From JBBQZO01 sp038207625 (GTDB lineage: Bacteria; Pseudomonadota; Gammaproteobacteria; Burkholderiales; Burkholderiaceae_D): 64,000 nucleotides of DNA. Numbering within the stretch: position 1 is the first letter of the stretch; every line of letters begins with the position of its first letter. This document shows positions 9,424 through 19,120 of the stretch, piece after piece. Where the stretch lies: positions 124,001 to 188,000 of the forward strand of contig JBBQZO010000008.1 of assembly GCA_038207625.1 (NCBI GenBank), read 5' to 3'. Position numbers and translations under genes: made by a program. Below the pieces are notes generated by a model, which worked only from the letters and a program-made list of their open reading frames with translations, searched no databases and was not told the origin of the DNA.

Positions 9424-10218
9424 TCAGGCGTCCAACTCGGTGGCGCCACCGACCAGGATCGTGCCGCCGTCGAAGCGGCTGCTGATCCGGCATGGCCGAC
9501 CCAGCGCGGCGCCCTGGTAGAGCACCAGCGCGTGCTGTAATACATGGGTCAGTGCGCCGGCCGCCACGCCCGTCGCGCTGTCCTCCATCAGCGCATCGAG
9601 GTGGTTAAAATTGCGCCCCTCGTACGTCCCTTCACCCAGCGCGCTGTACACATAGCAGCCGTTCACTTTGTTCGCGCGGCCCCATTCGGTGATGCGCGCC
9701 AGATCGGGACGCAGCGCGCGCAGGCTGGCCACGTCGGCCAGGGCGAGCAGCAGTTTCGGGCTGCCCACCGAGGCGATCACGGGCGGCGCTGCCAGTGCCA
9801 GGGACGCGTCGCCCAGCAGTGCCGCCACCAGCGCGGGCCCGATGTCGGGCTGCGGGCAGCTCTGCGGCGCCAGGCCGATGTACAGGCCGTCACTTTCGCG
9901 CCGCAGTGTCAGCAACTGGCCGGCCATGCGCGTGCGCAGGTGCAGCGTGTTCGCCTGCGGCGCCCGGGCGAACAGCACGTGGGCGGCGGCCAGCGTCGCG
10001 TGCAGGCATAGCGGGCTGCGCGCGTGTGGATAATAAAAATCGATGTCATAGTCGGGCGCCGCATCGCCCGCCCGGCTGACGAAGGCGCAGGCGGCCACCT
10101 GGCGTGCGCGCGCAAACGCGAGCCGCTGGTGGTCATCGAAATCGTCGTCCTCGACCACCAGGGCCGGGTTGCCCAGACCTGGGCCGGTGCCAAAGCATTT
10201 CAGTGCGTGTATCTGCAT
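9424..10218 (-). CDS. PhzF-family protein with altered active site
   Basis: A 264-residue member of the PhzF isomerase/epimerase fold: an N-terminal GNPALVV, a middle segment (PLCLHATLAAAHVLF) corresponding to the family's G-H-x-T-L-x-[ST]-A stretch, and the second-half EDSATGVAAGAL. In active PhzF enzymes the catalytic Glu sits in an S-E-T-A-F-[VL] motif; here the equivalent is VAACAFV, so Glu is replaced by Ala, and the first Gly of the GH motif is Leu. The protein may be a non-catalytic or differently acting homologue. It is transcribed divergently from dnaE2, with a short shared intergenic region. Confidence 0.8.
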   Translation of the reverse strand: MQIHALKCFGTGPGLGNPALVVEDDDFDDHQRLAFARARQVAACAFVSRAGDAAPDYDIDFYYPHARSPLCLHATLAAAHVLFARAPQANTLHLRTRMAGQLLTLRRESDGLYIGLAPQSCPQPDIGPALVAALLGDASLALAAPPVIASVGSPKLLLALADVASLRALRPDLARITEWGRANKVNGCYVYSALGEGTYEGRNFNHLDALMEDSATGVAAGALTHVLQHALVLYQGAALGRPCRISSRFDGGTILVGGATELDA

Positions 10219-10248
10219 GCGCGAAGTCTCATCAATGAGTGATTTTTC

Positions 10249-10276
10249 TTGAATTGGACGGCACCTCGGTTATACT
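10249..10276 (+). promoter_or_regulatory. Promoter of dnaE2
   Basis: A sigma70-like pair: TTGAAT at 10249-10254 and TATACT at 10271-10276, spaced by 16 bases. The -10 overlaps the LexA operator, as expected for an SOS-repressed promoter. Confidence 0.6.
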
Positions 10277-10292
10277 GTATTTTTATACAGTA
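10273..10292. promoter_or_regulatory. LexA operator (SOS box)
   Basis: TACTGTATTTTTATACAGTA is an almost perfect match to the proteobacterial LexA consensus (TACTGT-N8-ACAGTA), including the extended TA flanks. It lies over the presumed -10 and ~55 bases before the chosen dnaE2 start, placing that gene under DNA-damage control. Confidence 0.92.
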
Positions 10293-10346
10293 GTTGCCGC
10301 GCCTTCTACCATTTTATCGGTTTCGCCCAATGTGAGTACCCGCCCC

Positions 10347-13300
10347 ATGTCGTCCGTCCCGGCGTCGCCGCCCCAGGGCATGCTGCCCGACTATGCCGAG
10401 CTGTTTTGCCTGTCCAATTTCACCTTCCTGCAAGGCGCCTCGCACGCCGAGGAGCTGGTCGCACGCGCCGTGCAGCTCGGTTATGCGGCGCTGGCGATCA
10501 CCGACGAATGTTCGCTGGCGGGCGTGGTGCGGGCCCATGCGCAGGCCAAAAAAGCCGGCATGCCGCTGCTGATCGGCGCGCACTTTCACCTGCAGCGCGC
10601 CGACGGTGGCAATGCCCTGTCGCTGATCGCGCTGGCGCAAAACCGCAACGGCTATGGCAACCTGTCCGAGCTGATCACGCTTGGGCGCACCCGCAGCGCC
10701 AAGGGCACGTATCGGCTGGAAATGGACGATATCGCCGCGCCGGGGGCGCCCTATGGGCACCTGCAAGGCTTGCCGGACTGCCTGCTGATCCTGCTGCCGC
10801 ACTATCCGGTGCAGGACGGCGCCGCCGTCGACCGGCTGCACCTGCAGGCGGCCTGGATGGGCGCGACGTTTCCCGGGCGCGCGTGGATCGGCCTCAATTT
10901 GCTGCACCGCGCCTTCGACGAGGCGCACCGCGTCAGCCTCGCCGAGGTGGCCAGTCAGCACGGCTTGCCCGTCACGGCGGTGGGGCACGTGTGCATGCAC
11001 GTGCGCTCGCGCAAACCGCTGCAGGACACGCTGTCGGCGATCCGTCTGGGCAAACCGGTGGCCGAGTGCGGCTACGAGCTGGCGCAAAACGCCGAGCAGC
11101 ACTTGCGCGCGCGCCTGCGCCTGGCCAATATCTATCCGCCAGCGGCGCTGGCCGAGACGCTGCGCATCGCGCGCCTGTGCACGTTTTCGCTCGATGAATT
11201 GCGCTATGAATATCCGGACGAGCTGGTGCCGCCCGGCCAGACGGCCACCGCCTACCTGCGCAGCGAAACCTATATCGGCGCGCAGCGCCGCTTTCCGCTG
11301 GGAATACCGGCCAAGGTGGTGGGCCAGATCGAGCACGAGCTTGAACTGATCGCCGCCTTGAAATACGAACCGTATTTTTTGACCGTCTACGACATCGTGC
11401 GCTACGCCCGCTCGATCGATATTTTGTGCCAGGGGCGCGGCTCGGCCGCCAATTCGGCCGTGTGTTACTGCCTGGGCGTGACCGAGGTCGACCCGGCGCG
11501 CGCCAACCTGCTGTTCGAGCGCTTCATTTCCAAGGAACGCGCCGAGCCGCCCGACATCGACGTCGACTTCGAGCACCAGCGGCGCGAGGAAGTGATCCAG
11601 TACATTTACCAAAAATACGGTCGCGCGCGCGCCGCGCTGGCCGCCGTGGTGATCAGCTACCGTCCCAAAAGCGCGCTGCGCGACAGCGGGCGCGCGCTGG
11701 GCATCGACCTGGCCATCGTCGAGAAAGTGGTGAAAACCCACCACTGGTTCGACAGTAAAAGCGACTTGCTGAACCGGCTGGCCGAAAGCGGGCTGGACCC
11801 GCAGGCGGCGCTGTCGCAGCAGTGGGCTACACTGGCCCAGCAACTGCTCGGTTTTCCGCGCCACCTGTCGCAGCACCCGGGCGGCTTCGTGATCGCCGCC
11901 GGCAAGCTGTCGCGCCTGGTGCCGATCGAAAACGCCGCCATGCTTGACCGCAGTGTCATCGAATGGGACAAGGACGACCTGGAGGAGCTGGGCCTGCTGA
12001 AGGTGGACGTGCTGGCGCTGGGCATGCTGTCGGCGCTGCGCCGCACGCTCGATCTGGTCGGGCAGCGGCGCGGCGAAGTGTTCCAGATGCAGGACATCCC
12101 GCCCGAGGATGTTGCCACCTACGACATGATTTGCGCGGCCGACACCATTGGCGTGTTCCAGATCGAGTCGCGCGCCCAGATGAGCATGTTGCCGCGCCTG
12201 TTGCCGCGCACCTTTTACGATCTGGTGATCGAGGTGGCGGTGGTGCGTCCCGGCCCGATCCAGGGCGGCATGGTGCATCCGTATCTGCGCCGGCGTCAGG
12301 GGCTCGAACCGGTGCATTATCCAAAACCGGAAATCAAGCTGGCGCTCGAGCGCACGCTGGGCGTGCCGATTTTTCAGGAACAGGTGATGCAGGTGGCGAT
12401 GCTGGCGGCCGGCTTCACGCCCGGCGAGGCGGACCAGCTGCGGCGCGCGATGGCGGCCTGGAAGCGCAAGGGCGGACTGGAGAAATACTACCAGCGCATC
12501 GTCGGCGGCATGCTTGAACGGGGCTACGAGCAGGAGTTCGCCGAGGCCATCTTCAGCCAGATCCAGGGCTTCGGCGAATACGGTTTTCCCGAGTCGCACG
12601 CGGCCAGCTTCGCGCTGCTGGCCTACGCCAGCGCCTGGCTCAAATGCCACGAGCCGGAGGCCTTCCTGTGCGCGTTACTTAATAGCCAGCCGATGGGTTT
12701 CTACAGCCCGTCCCAGCTGGTGCAGGATGCGCGTCGGCATGGCGTGGCGGTGCGCGCGCTCGACATCGCCATCAGCGGCTGGGACTGCGCGCTCGAAGAC
12801 GATGCCGGGCGCGCAGCGGGGGCGGCACCGGCGGTGCGGCTGGGCCTGTCGCTGGCGCGCGGCATGCGCCGCGAAGTGGCCGCGCGCATCGAGGACGCGC
12901 GCGCGGTGCAGCCGTTTTCCAGCGTGGCCGACCTGTCGCGCCGCGCCGCGCTGGACCGCCACGATTTGCAGGTGCTGGCCGACGCCAACGCGCTGGCGTC
13001 CTTGGCCGGCAACCGCCGTCAGGCGCTGTGGGAGGCGGTCGGCGCGGTGGCCGACAAGGACCTGCTGCGCCCCACCAGCATCGTCGAGGAAGCACCGTTA
13101 TTGCGCGCGCCCAGCGAGGGCGATGAGATCGTCGGCGACTACCGCTCGCAAGGGCTGACGCTGGGGCGCCATCCGCTGGCGCTGCTGCGCGCGCAACTGC
13201 TGGAGCGGCGCTTCATGCCGGCCGCCACGCTGGCCAATTACAAGAACGGCCAGCTGGCGCGCGCCTGTGGCATCGTCACCGTGCGCCAGCGCCCCGCCAC

Positions 13301-13532
13301 GGCCAAGGGTGTGCTGTTCATGACGCTGGAGGACGAGACGGGCAATATCAACGTCATCATCTGGCCCAGTCTGGTCGAGCAGCAACGCCGCGAAGTGCTG
13401 GGCGCGCCCCTATTGGGCGTGTACGGCATCTGGCAGCGCGAAGGCGAGGTGCGCCATCTGGTGGCCAAGCGGCTGGTCGACCTGTCGCCCATGCTGGGCA
13501 AGCTGTCCACCGGCAGCCGCAATTTTTGTTAG
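10347..13532 (+). CDS. dnaE2: Error-prone DNA polymerase DnaE2 (ImuC)
   Basis: The damage-inducible second alpha subunit of DNA polymerase III, responsible for mutagenic translesion synthesis. The product is about 1,061 residues. An N-terminal PHP domain (YAELFCLSNFTFLQGASHAEE, TDECSLAG) is followed by the C-family polymerase palm; the segment PPDIDVDFEHQRREEV carries catalytic Asp residues, then come the finger region and a C-terminal OB-fold (VLFMTLEDETGNINVIIW). The frame is open upstream across the SOS box, so the start must be downstream of it; I chose the ATG at 10347 (GTG at 10332 or ATG at 10380 are alternatives). In many relatives dnaE2 follows imuA-imuB; here neither is adjacent. 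Downstream there is no co-directional gene. Confidence 0.93.
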   Translation: MSSVPASPPQGMLPDYAELFCLSNFTFLQGASHAEELVARAVQLGYAALAITDECSLAGVVRAHAQAKKAGMPLLIGAHFHLQRADGGNALSLIALAQNRNGYGNLSELITLGRTRSAKGTYRLEMDDIAAPGAPYGHLQGLPDCLLILLPHYPVQDGAAVDRLHLQAAWMGATFPGRAWIGLNLLHRAFDEAHRVSLAEVASQHGLPVTAVGHVCMHVRSRKPLQDTLSAIRLGKPVAECGYELAQNAEQHLRARLRLANIYPPAALAETLRIARLCTFSLDELRYEYPDELVPPGQTATAYLRSETYIGAQRRFPLGIPAKVVGQIEHELELIAALKYEPYFLTVYDIVRYARSIDILCQGRGSAANSAVCYCLGVTEVDPARANLLFERFISKERAEPPDIDVDFEHQRREEVIQYIYQKYGRARAALAAVVISYRPKSALRDSGRALGIDLAIVEKVVKTHHWFDSKSDLLNRLAESGLDPQAALSQQWATLAQQLLGFPRHLSQHPGGFVIAAGKLSRLVPIENAAMLDRSVIEWDKDDLEELGLLKVDVLALGMLSALRRTLDLVGQRRGEVFQMQDIPPEDVATYDMICAADTIGVFQIESRAQMSMLPRLLPRTFYDLVIEVAVVRPGPIQGGMVHPYLRRRQGLEPVHYPKPEIKLALERTLGVPIFQEQVMQVAMLAAGFTPGEADQLRRAMAAWKRKGGLEKYYQRIVGGMLERGYEQEFAEAIFSQIQGFGEYGFPESHAASFALLAYASAWLKCHEPEAFLCALLNSQPMGFYSPSQLVQDARRHGVAVRALDIAISGWDCALEDDAGRAAGAAPAVRLGLSLARGMRREVAARIEDARAVQPFSSVADLSRRAALDRHDLQVLADANALASLAGNRRQALWEAVGAVADKDLLRPTSIVEEAPLLRAPSEGDEIVGDYRSQGLTLGRHPLALLRAQLLERRFMPAATLANYKNGQLARACGIVTVRQRPATAKGVLFMTLEDETGNINVIIWPSLVEQQRREVLGAPLLGVYGIWQREGEVRHLVAKRLVDLSPMLGKLSTGSRNFC

Positions 13533-13972
13533 CGCGCCGCGCCGGCATCGATTGCGGCGGCGCGTACATCGACGATCGCCCGATGCATGCGGGGCATTCG
13601 TCTTGCCGTGACGGTGGGCGTGCAGAACCGGCGATGGTAACTGCAGTGCCTCGCTTAATCGCTGGGCAGGTGCAGGGTCAACGACTGCCGGGCGCAATCT
13701 GCAATCCGGACGGCATCGCGCGCGGCCGTTGGCCCAGTCTGCCGTGCGGGACAGAGTTCGCCCGCTGGCCGCGCTAGCGCGAGTTCCTCTATGGGACAAC
13801 GGACGCGTGGTCGGCATGGTGCTGGGTGCGGCGGACGGTCCAGCGTCGCGTCGCGCAACAGTGTCGTCAAATAGTGTGTGTGGCGCTGTCAGTTTCTATT
13901 CTTACGTGCTACTTTCCATATGTAATATTTTGCATGTTTAATTTAAAAGCACATATTCTTTTGGGAAATTAG
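13533..13972. other. Intergenic, no gene supported
   Basis: About 440 bases between dnaE2 and the PEP-CTERM gene. The last ~90 bases are AT-rich, fitting the promoter region of the PEP-CTERM gene, but no clear -35/-10 pair or operator is evident. The short frames on both strands are compositionally unlike real genes here. Confidence 0.5.
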
Positions 13973-14572
13973 ATGATAGCCACACAATATATTCACCGTA
14001 GTTTGATGGCGCTTGGTGTCGCCTGCGCCTGCGTCAGCGGCAGCGCCATGGCCGGCGTCGCCGGTCAAACCGTCAACGTGGAAATTCGCGCGCTTGATCT
14101 CGCCGGACAGCCGACGAGCTGGGCCAGCGGCACCAGCAGCACCAAACCGATTGCCGTTCAGGGCACGACGTTCGACATGAGCGGTTTCAACGCGGTCGTG
14201 AGCGACACGCAAATGATCATCAGCGGTTTTCAAGGCCGCAACAAATACGATACCACCGAGCTTAGCTCAGTGGGGCTGTTCGCCAGCAACCTGTCGGCGC
14301 CGTGGACGTCGGCGACGGTCGACCCGTCGACCAGTTGGGAATGGTTCAGCGCGAACAGACTGGCGTTCTCGCCGGGCGCCATTTCGGTGGACTTCTTTGA
14401 CCTGGAGTTCGACGAAAATTCCCGCCTGGTGATCAACCTGACCTCAGCCGACACGCCCGCCGTGCCCGAGCCGAACAGCTACGCGATGATGACGCTGGGC
14501 CTGGGCCTGCTTGGCGCCGTGGCATACCGACGCAAGGCCGTGCCGCTCGAACGAGTGGTCCGACCCGCATAG
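13973..14572 (+). CDS. PEP-CTERM sorting domain exported protein
   Basis: A 199-residue exported protein. The N-terminal signal peptide (SLMALGVACACVSGSAMA) ends near residue 27. The C-terminus carries the tripartite PEP-CTERM signal: VPEPNSYA, a hydrophobic helix (MMTLGLGLLGAVA) and a basic YRRK cluster. Such signals are processed by exosortase EpsH/XrtA-type enzymes and link the protein to exopolysaccharide-associated surface display. The ~130-residue passenger is rich in Ser/Thr and beta-strand-like, without recognisable domains. No exosortase or polysaccharide genes are in the window, so this is an orphan substrate. Confidence 0.85.
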   Translation: MIATQYIHRSLMALGVACACVSGSAMAGVAGQTVNVEIRALDLAGQPTSWASGTSSTKPIAVQGTTFDMSGFNAVVSDTQMIISGFQGRNKYDTTELSSVGLFASNLSAPWTSATVDPSTSWEWFSANRLAFSPGAISVDFFDLEFDENSRLVINLTSADTPAVPEPNSYAMMTLGLGLLGAVAYRRKAVPLERVVRPA

Positions 14573-14585
14573 CGCGCCCGGCGCA

Positions 14586-14619
14586 GCACCGCGCCGGCCC
14601 AGGGCGGGGCGGTGCTGTT
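14586..14619 (+). terminator. Possible hairpin after the PEP-CTERM gene
   Basis: Inverted arms AGCACCGC and GCGGTGCT lie just after the stop codon and are separated by a GC-rich loop. No T-tract follows, so it may only be a weak terminator or mRNA 3'-end stabiliser. Confidence 0.3.
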
Positions 14620-14702
14620 GCGCCAAAGCGCCGTGCGGCCCCGGTTTGGCTGATGCTGGCGCATATTTGCCATGTGTTCGCGAATCATCGGGCGGTTTAA
14701 TG

Positions 14703-14708
14703 TATAAT
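14703..14708 (+). promoter_or_regulatory. Candidate -10 of pyrG
   Basis: A perfect TATAAT lies 38 bases before the pyrG start. I could not find a convincing -35 at 16-18 bases. Confidence 0.4.
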
Positions 14709-14745
14709 TTCAATTTCCCGCGCGTGCCGTTCGGCACCTTCTGCA

Positions 14746-16422
14746 ATGACCAAATTTGTCTTCGTCACTGGCGGCGTCGTGTCTTCCCTGGGTAAGGGAA
14801 TCGCCGCTGCCTCACTCGCCGCGATCTTAGAATCACGCGGCCTTAAAGTCACCATGCTCAAACTCGACCCGTACATCAACGTCGATCCGGGCACGATGAG
14901 TCCACTCCAACATGGTGAAGTGTTTGTGACCGACGACGGGGCCGAAACCGACCTCGACCTGGGTCACTACGAGCGCTTTATCAGCACCCGGATGAAGAAG
15001 GTCAACAACTTCACCACCGGCCAGGTCTACGAATCGGTGATCCGCAAGGAGCGCCGCGGCGAATACCTGGGCAAGACGGTGCAGGTGATCCCGCACATCA
15101 CCAACGAAATCCAGGACTACATCTACCGCGGCGCCGAAGGCTACGACGTGGCGCTGGTCGAAATCGGCGGCACCGTGGGTGACATCGAGTCGCTGCCTTT
15201 TCTGGAAGCGGCCCGTCAGTTGTCGCTGCGCGCCGGACGCAAGTCGTCCGCGTTTGTGCATCTGACGCTGGTGCCTTACCTGGTCTCGGCTGGCGAACTG
15301 AAAACCAAACCGACCCAGCACAGCGTGCAAAAGCTGCGCGAAATCGGCATCTCGCCCAACGCGCTGCTGTGCCGCGCCGACCGCCCGATTCCGGACGACG
15401 AGCGCGCCAAGATCTCGCTGTTCTCGAACGTCGAAGAAGCGGCCGTGATCTCGGTGTGGGACGCCGACACCATCTACAAAGTGCCGCAGATGCTGCACGA
15501 CCAGGGCCTGGACGCGATCGTTTGCGAAGCGCTCGGTCTGGACCCGGCGCCGGCCGACCTGTCGATGTGGACCAAGCTGGTCTACGCGCTCGAGCACCCG
15601 AAAGCGGAAGTGACGATCGGCATGGTCGGCAAGTACGTCGATCTGACCGAGTCCTACAAGTCGCTCACCGAAGCGCTGCGCCACGCCGGCATTCACACCG
15701 AATCGCGCGTCAACATCGAGTACCTCGATTCGGAAGACATCGAAGCGAACGGCTGCGCCGGTCTGGCCAAGTATGACGCCATTCTGGTGCCGGGCGGCTT
15801 CGGCAAGCGCGGCGTGGAAGGCAAGATCGCCGCGGCCCGCTATGCGCGCGAAAACAAGATCCCTTACCTGGGCATTTGCTTAGGCATGCAGGTGGCGCTG
15901 ATCGAATACGCGCGCAACATGGCCGGTCTGACCAACGCCAACTCGACCGAATTTGCGCCGTTTACCGACCAGCCGGTCGTGGCGCTGATCAACGAGTGGC
16001 AGAACCACGACGGCAAGGTCGAACTGCGCGACGAGAACTCGGATCTGGGCGGCACCATGCGTCTGGGCGCGCAAGCTTGCGCCGTCAACCCGGGCACGCT
16101 GGCGTCGGAAATCTATGGCAGCGTCGTCACCGAGCGCCACCGTCACCGCTATGAAGCGAACAACCACTATCTGGCGCGCGTCGAAGCGGCCGGCCTGATT
16201 GTGTCGGCGCGCACCCCGACCGAAGACCTGTGCGAAATCATGGAACTGCCGCGCACCGGCCCGAATGCGCATCCCTGGTATGTCGGCGTGCAGTATCACC
16301 CGGAGTTCAAGTCGACCCCGCGCACCGGTCATCCTTTGTTTACGTCCTTCATCCGCGCCGCATTGGCGCACAAGGCGGCGCACGCGCCGGCCGAGGTGAT
16401 CCCGCTGGGAGACGCGGCATGA
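14746..16422 (+). CDS. pyrG: CTP synthase
   Basis: Makes CTP from UTP, ATP and glutamine in the cytosol, the last step of pyrimidine nucleotide synthesis. At 558 residues it has the usual length. The synthase domain opens with the P-loop-like FVTGGVVSSLGKG and carries DPYINVDPGTM. The C-terminal glutamine amidotransferase has the nucleophile Cys in PYLGICLGMQ and the His/Glu pair in QYHPEF. The stop overlaps the kdsA start (ATGA), giving the pyrG-kdsA-eno-ftsB order typical of beta- and gammaproteobacteria. Confidence 0.97.
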   Translation: MTKFVFVTGGVVSSLGKGIAAASLAAILESRGLKVTMLKLDPYINVDPGTMSPLQHGEVFVTDDGAETDLDLGHYERFISTRMKKVNNFTTGQVYESVIRKERRGEYLGKTVQVIPHITNEIQDYIYRGAEGYDVALVEIGGTVGDIESLPFLEAARQLSLRAGRKSSAFVHLTLVPYLVSAGELKTKPTQHSVQKLREIGISPNALLCRADRPIPDDERAKISLFSNVEEAAVISVWDADTIYKVPQMLHDQGLDAIVCEALGLDPAPADLSMWTKLVYALEHPKAEVTIGMVGKYVDLTESYKSLTEALRHAGIHTESRVNIEYLDSEDIEANGCAGLAKYDAILVPGGFGKRGVEGKIAAARYARENKIPYLGICLGMQVALIEYARNMAGLTNANSTEFAPFTDQPVVALINEWQNHDGKVELRDENSDLGGTMRLGAQACAVNPGTLASEIYGSVVTERHRHRYEANNHYLARVEAAGLIVSARTPTEDLCEIMELPRTGPNAHPWYVGVQYHPEFKSTPRTGHPLFTSFIRAALAHKAAHAPAEVIPLGDAA

Positions 16423-17273
16423 AATTGTGTGGCTTCGACGTCGGCCTTGACCAGCCGCTGTTCCTGATCGCCGGCCCCTGCGTGATCGAGTCGCGCCAGA
16501 TGGCGATGGATACCGCCGGCGCGCTCAAGGAAATCACCAGCGCGCTGGGCATCCCGTTCATCTACAAGTCCTCGTTCGACAAGGCCAACCGTTCGTCGGG
16601 CACCTCGTTTCGCGGTCTTGGGATCGACAAGGGCCTGGAAATTCTGGCCGACGTGAAGCGCGAAATCGGCGTGCATGTGCTCACCGATATCCACGCGATC
16701 GAGGAAGTGGCGCCCGTGGCGGGCGTCGTCGACGTGCTGCAAACGCCGGCCTTCCTGTGCCGCCAGACCGACTTCATCCACGCTTGCGCCACTTCGGGCA
16801 AGCCGGTCAATATCAAGAAGGGCCAGTTCCTGGCCCCGCACGATATGGTCAACGTGATCGACAAGGCGCGCGCCGCGGCGCGCGACGCCGGTCTGCTGGA
16901 AGACAATTTCATGGCCTGCGAACGCGGTGTCTCGTTCGGCTACAACAACCTGGTGTCGGACATGCGCTCCTTGGCGATCATGCGCGAAACAGGGTGCCCG
17001 GTGGTGTTTGACGCGACCCACTCGGTGCAGTTGCCGGGCGGGCAGGGCAGCTCCTCGGGCGGCCAGCGTGAATTCATCCCGGTGCTGGCGCGTGCTGCCG
17101 TGGCCGTCGGCATCGCCGGCTTGTTCATGGAGACCCACCCGAACCCCGCGCAAGCGATGTCGGACGGTCCCAACGCGGTGCCTTTGAACCGCATGAAAGA
17201 ATTGCTGTCGACCCTGATCGATTTGGATCGGGTCATCAAGCAAGCCGGTTTCCTGGAAACCAGCTTCGCCTGA
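16419..17273 (+). CDS. kdsA: KDO-8-phosphate synthase
   Basis: Condenses arabinose-5-phosphate with phosphoenolpyruvate to KDO-8-phosphate for the lipopolysaccharide inner core. The 284-residue product contains the family signatures LIAGPCVIES, SSFDKANRSS, VLTDIHAIEE and FDATHSVQLPGG. The ATG at 16419 overlaps the pyrG TGA, and MKLCGFDVGLDQPLF fits the usual N-terminus; longer upstream frames are shadows of pyrG. Confidence 0.96.
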   Translation: MKLCGFDVGLDQPLFLIAGPCVIESRQMAMDTAGALKEITSALGIPFIYKSSFDKANRSSGTSFRGLGIDKGLEILADVKREIGVHVLTDIHAIEEVAPVAGVVDVLQTPAFLCRQTDFIHACATSGKPVNIKKGQFLAPHDMVNVIDKARAAARDAGLLEDNFMACERGVSFGYNNLVSDMRSLAIMRETGCPVVFDATHSVQLPGGQGSSSGGQREFIPVLARAAVAVGIAGLFMETHPNPAQAMSDGPNAVPLNRMKELLSTLIDLDRVIKQAGFLETSFA

Positions 17274-17464
17274 AACACGCACGCACCACACCCTGCGCGC
17301 GCATGATGGTTGCGCGCGCGGGCGGCGCGCCCGAGCCCGATCTGGCCCGGACGGCGGCGACCTAGCTGATTCGATAGCCCCGGTCTGGCATGAGCGCCAC
17401 AAGCGCTGCGGCCCGAGCTATCACCACTGACTGAACCTTCTATTCCTTATCTTTGGAGACTTAC

Positions 17465-18748
<1,284 letters not shown>

Positions 18749-18761
18749 GCACCTCAGGATG

Positions 18762-18783
18762 CCGGCCGGGGCGACCCGGCCGG
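18762..18783 (+). other. Perfect 9-bp hairpin before ftsB
   Basis: CCGGCCGGG and CCCGGCCGG form a perfect all-GC stem closed by a GCGA (GNRA-type) tetraloop. It starts 13 bases after the eno stop and ends 8 bases before the ftsB ATG. There is no T-run, so it is not a canonical terminator. It would cover the region where a ftsB ribosome binding site should be. Confidence 0.75.
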
Positions 18784-18791
18784 TATGCACG

Positions 18792-19118
18792 ATGCGTCTG
18801 ATTACGCTTTCCCTCGCGGCCTTGCTGCTGCTGATTCAGTTTCCTCTGTGGTTAGGCAAGGGCGGCTGGATGCGTGTGGCCGATCTGGACGCGCAGGTCG
18901 CGCTCGCGCACAAAAAAATCGACGAACTCAAGGCGCGCAACGCCAAGCTCGACTCCGAAGTGGGTGACCTCAAGGAGGGCACCGGCGCCGTCGAAGAACG
19001 CGCGCGTTATGAGCTGGGCATGATCAAGCAAAACGAAATCTTCGTCCAGATCGTCGGCCCGGGTGCCAAGCCCGTCGCGCCCGCGGCCAGTGCCGCGCCA
19101 GAATCGGGCACGCACTAG
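18792..19118 (+). CDS. ftsB: Cell division protein FtsB
   Basis: A small bitopic division protein that forms the FtsQLB complex. The 108-residue product has one N-terminal transmembrane helix (LITLSLAALLLLIQFPLWLG) and then a periplasmic coiled coil (VADLDAQVALAHKKIDELKA). The ELGMIKQNEIFVQIV segment is typical of the family, and the position after eno is diagnostic. The C-terminus ends in a Pro/Ala tail. No Shine-Dalgarno is visible; a GC hairpin ends 8 bases before the ATG. Confidence 0.92.
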   Translation: MRLITLSLAALLLLIQFPLWLGKGGWMRVADLDAQVALAHKKIDELKARNAKLDSEVGDLKEGTGAVEERARYELGMIKQNEIFVQIVGPGAKPVAPAASAAPESGTH

Positions 19119-19120
19119 GC

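Noticed and set aside
10239..10346. N-terminal extension of dnaE2
   Set aside because: It would place the promoter and LexA operator inside the coding sequence, and the residues do not match the DnaE2 N-terminus.
10314..12650. Long antisense frame opposite dnaE2 (778 codons)
   Set aside because: A compositional shadow of dnaE2; no recognisable protein features. The same applies to long antisense frames opposite leuC-leuD, fimV, pyrG, eno and trpB.
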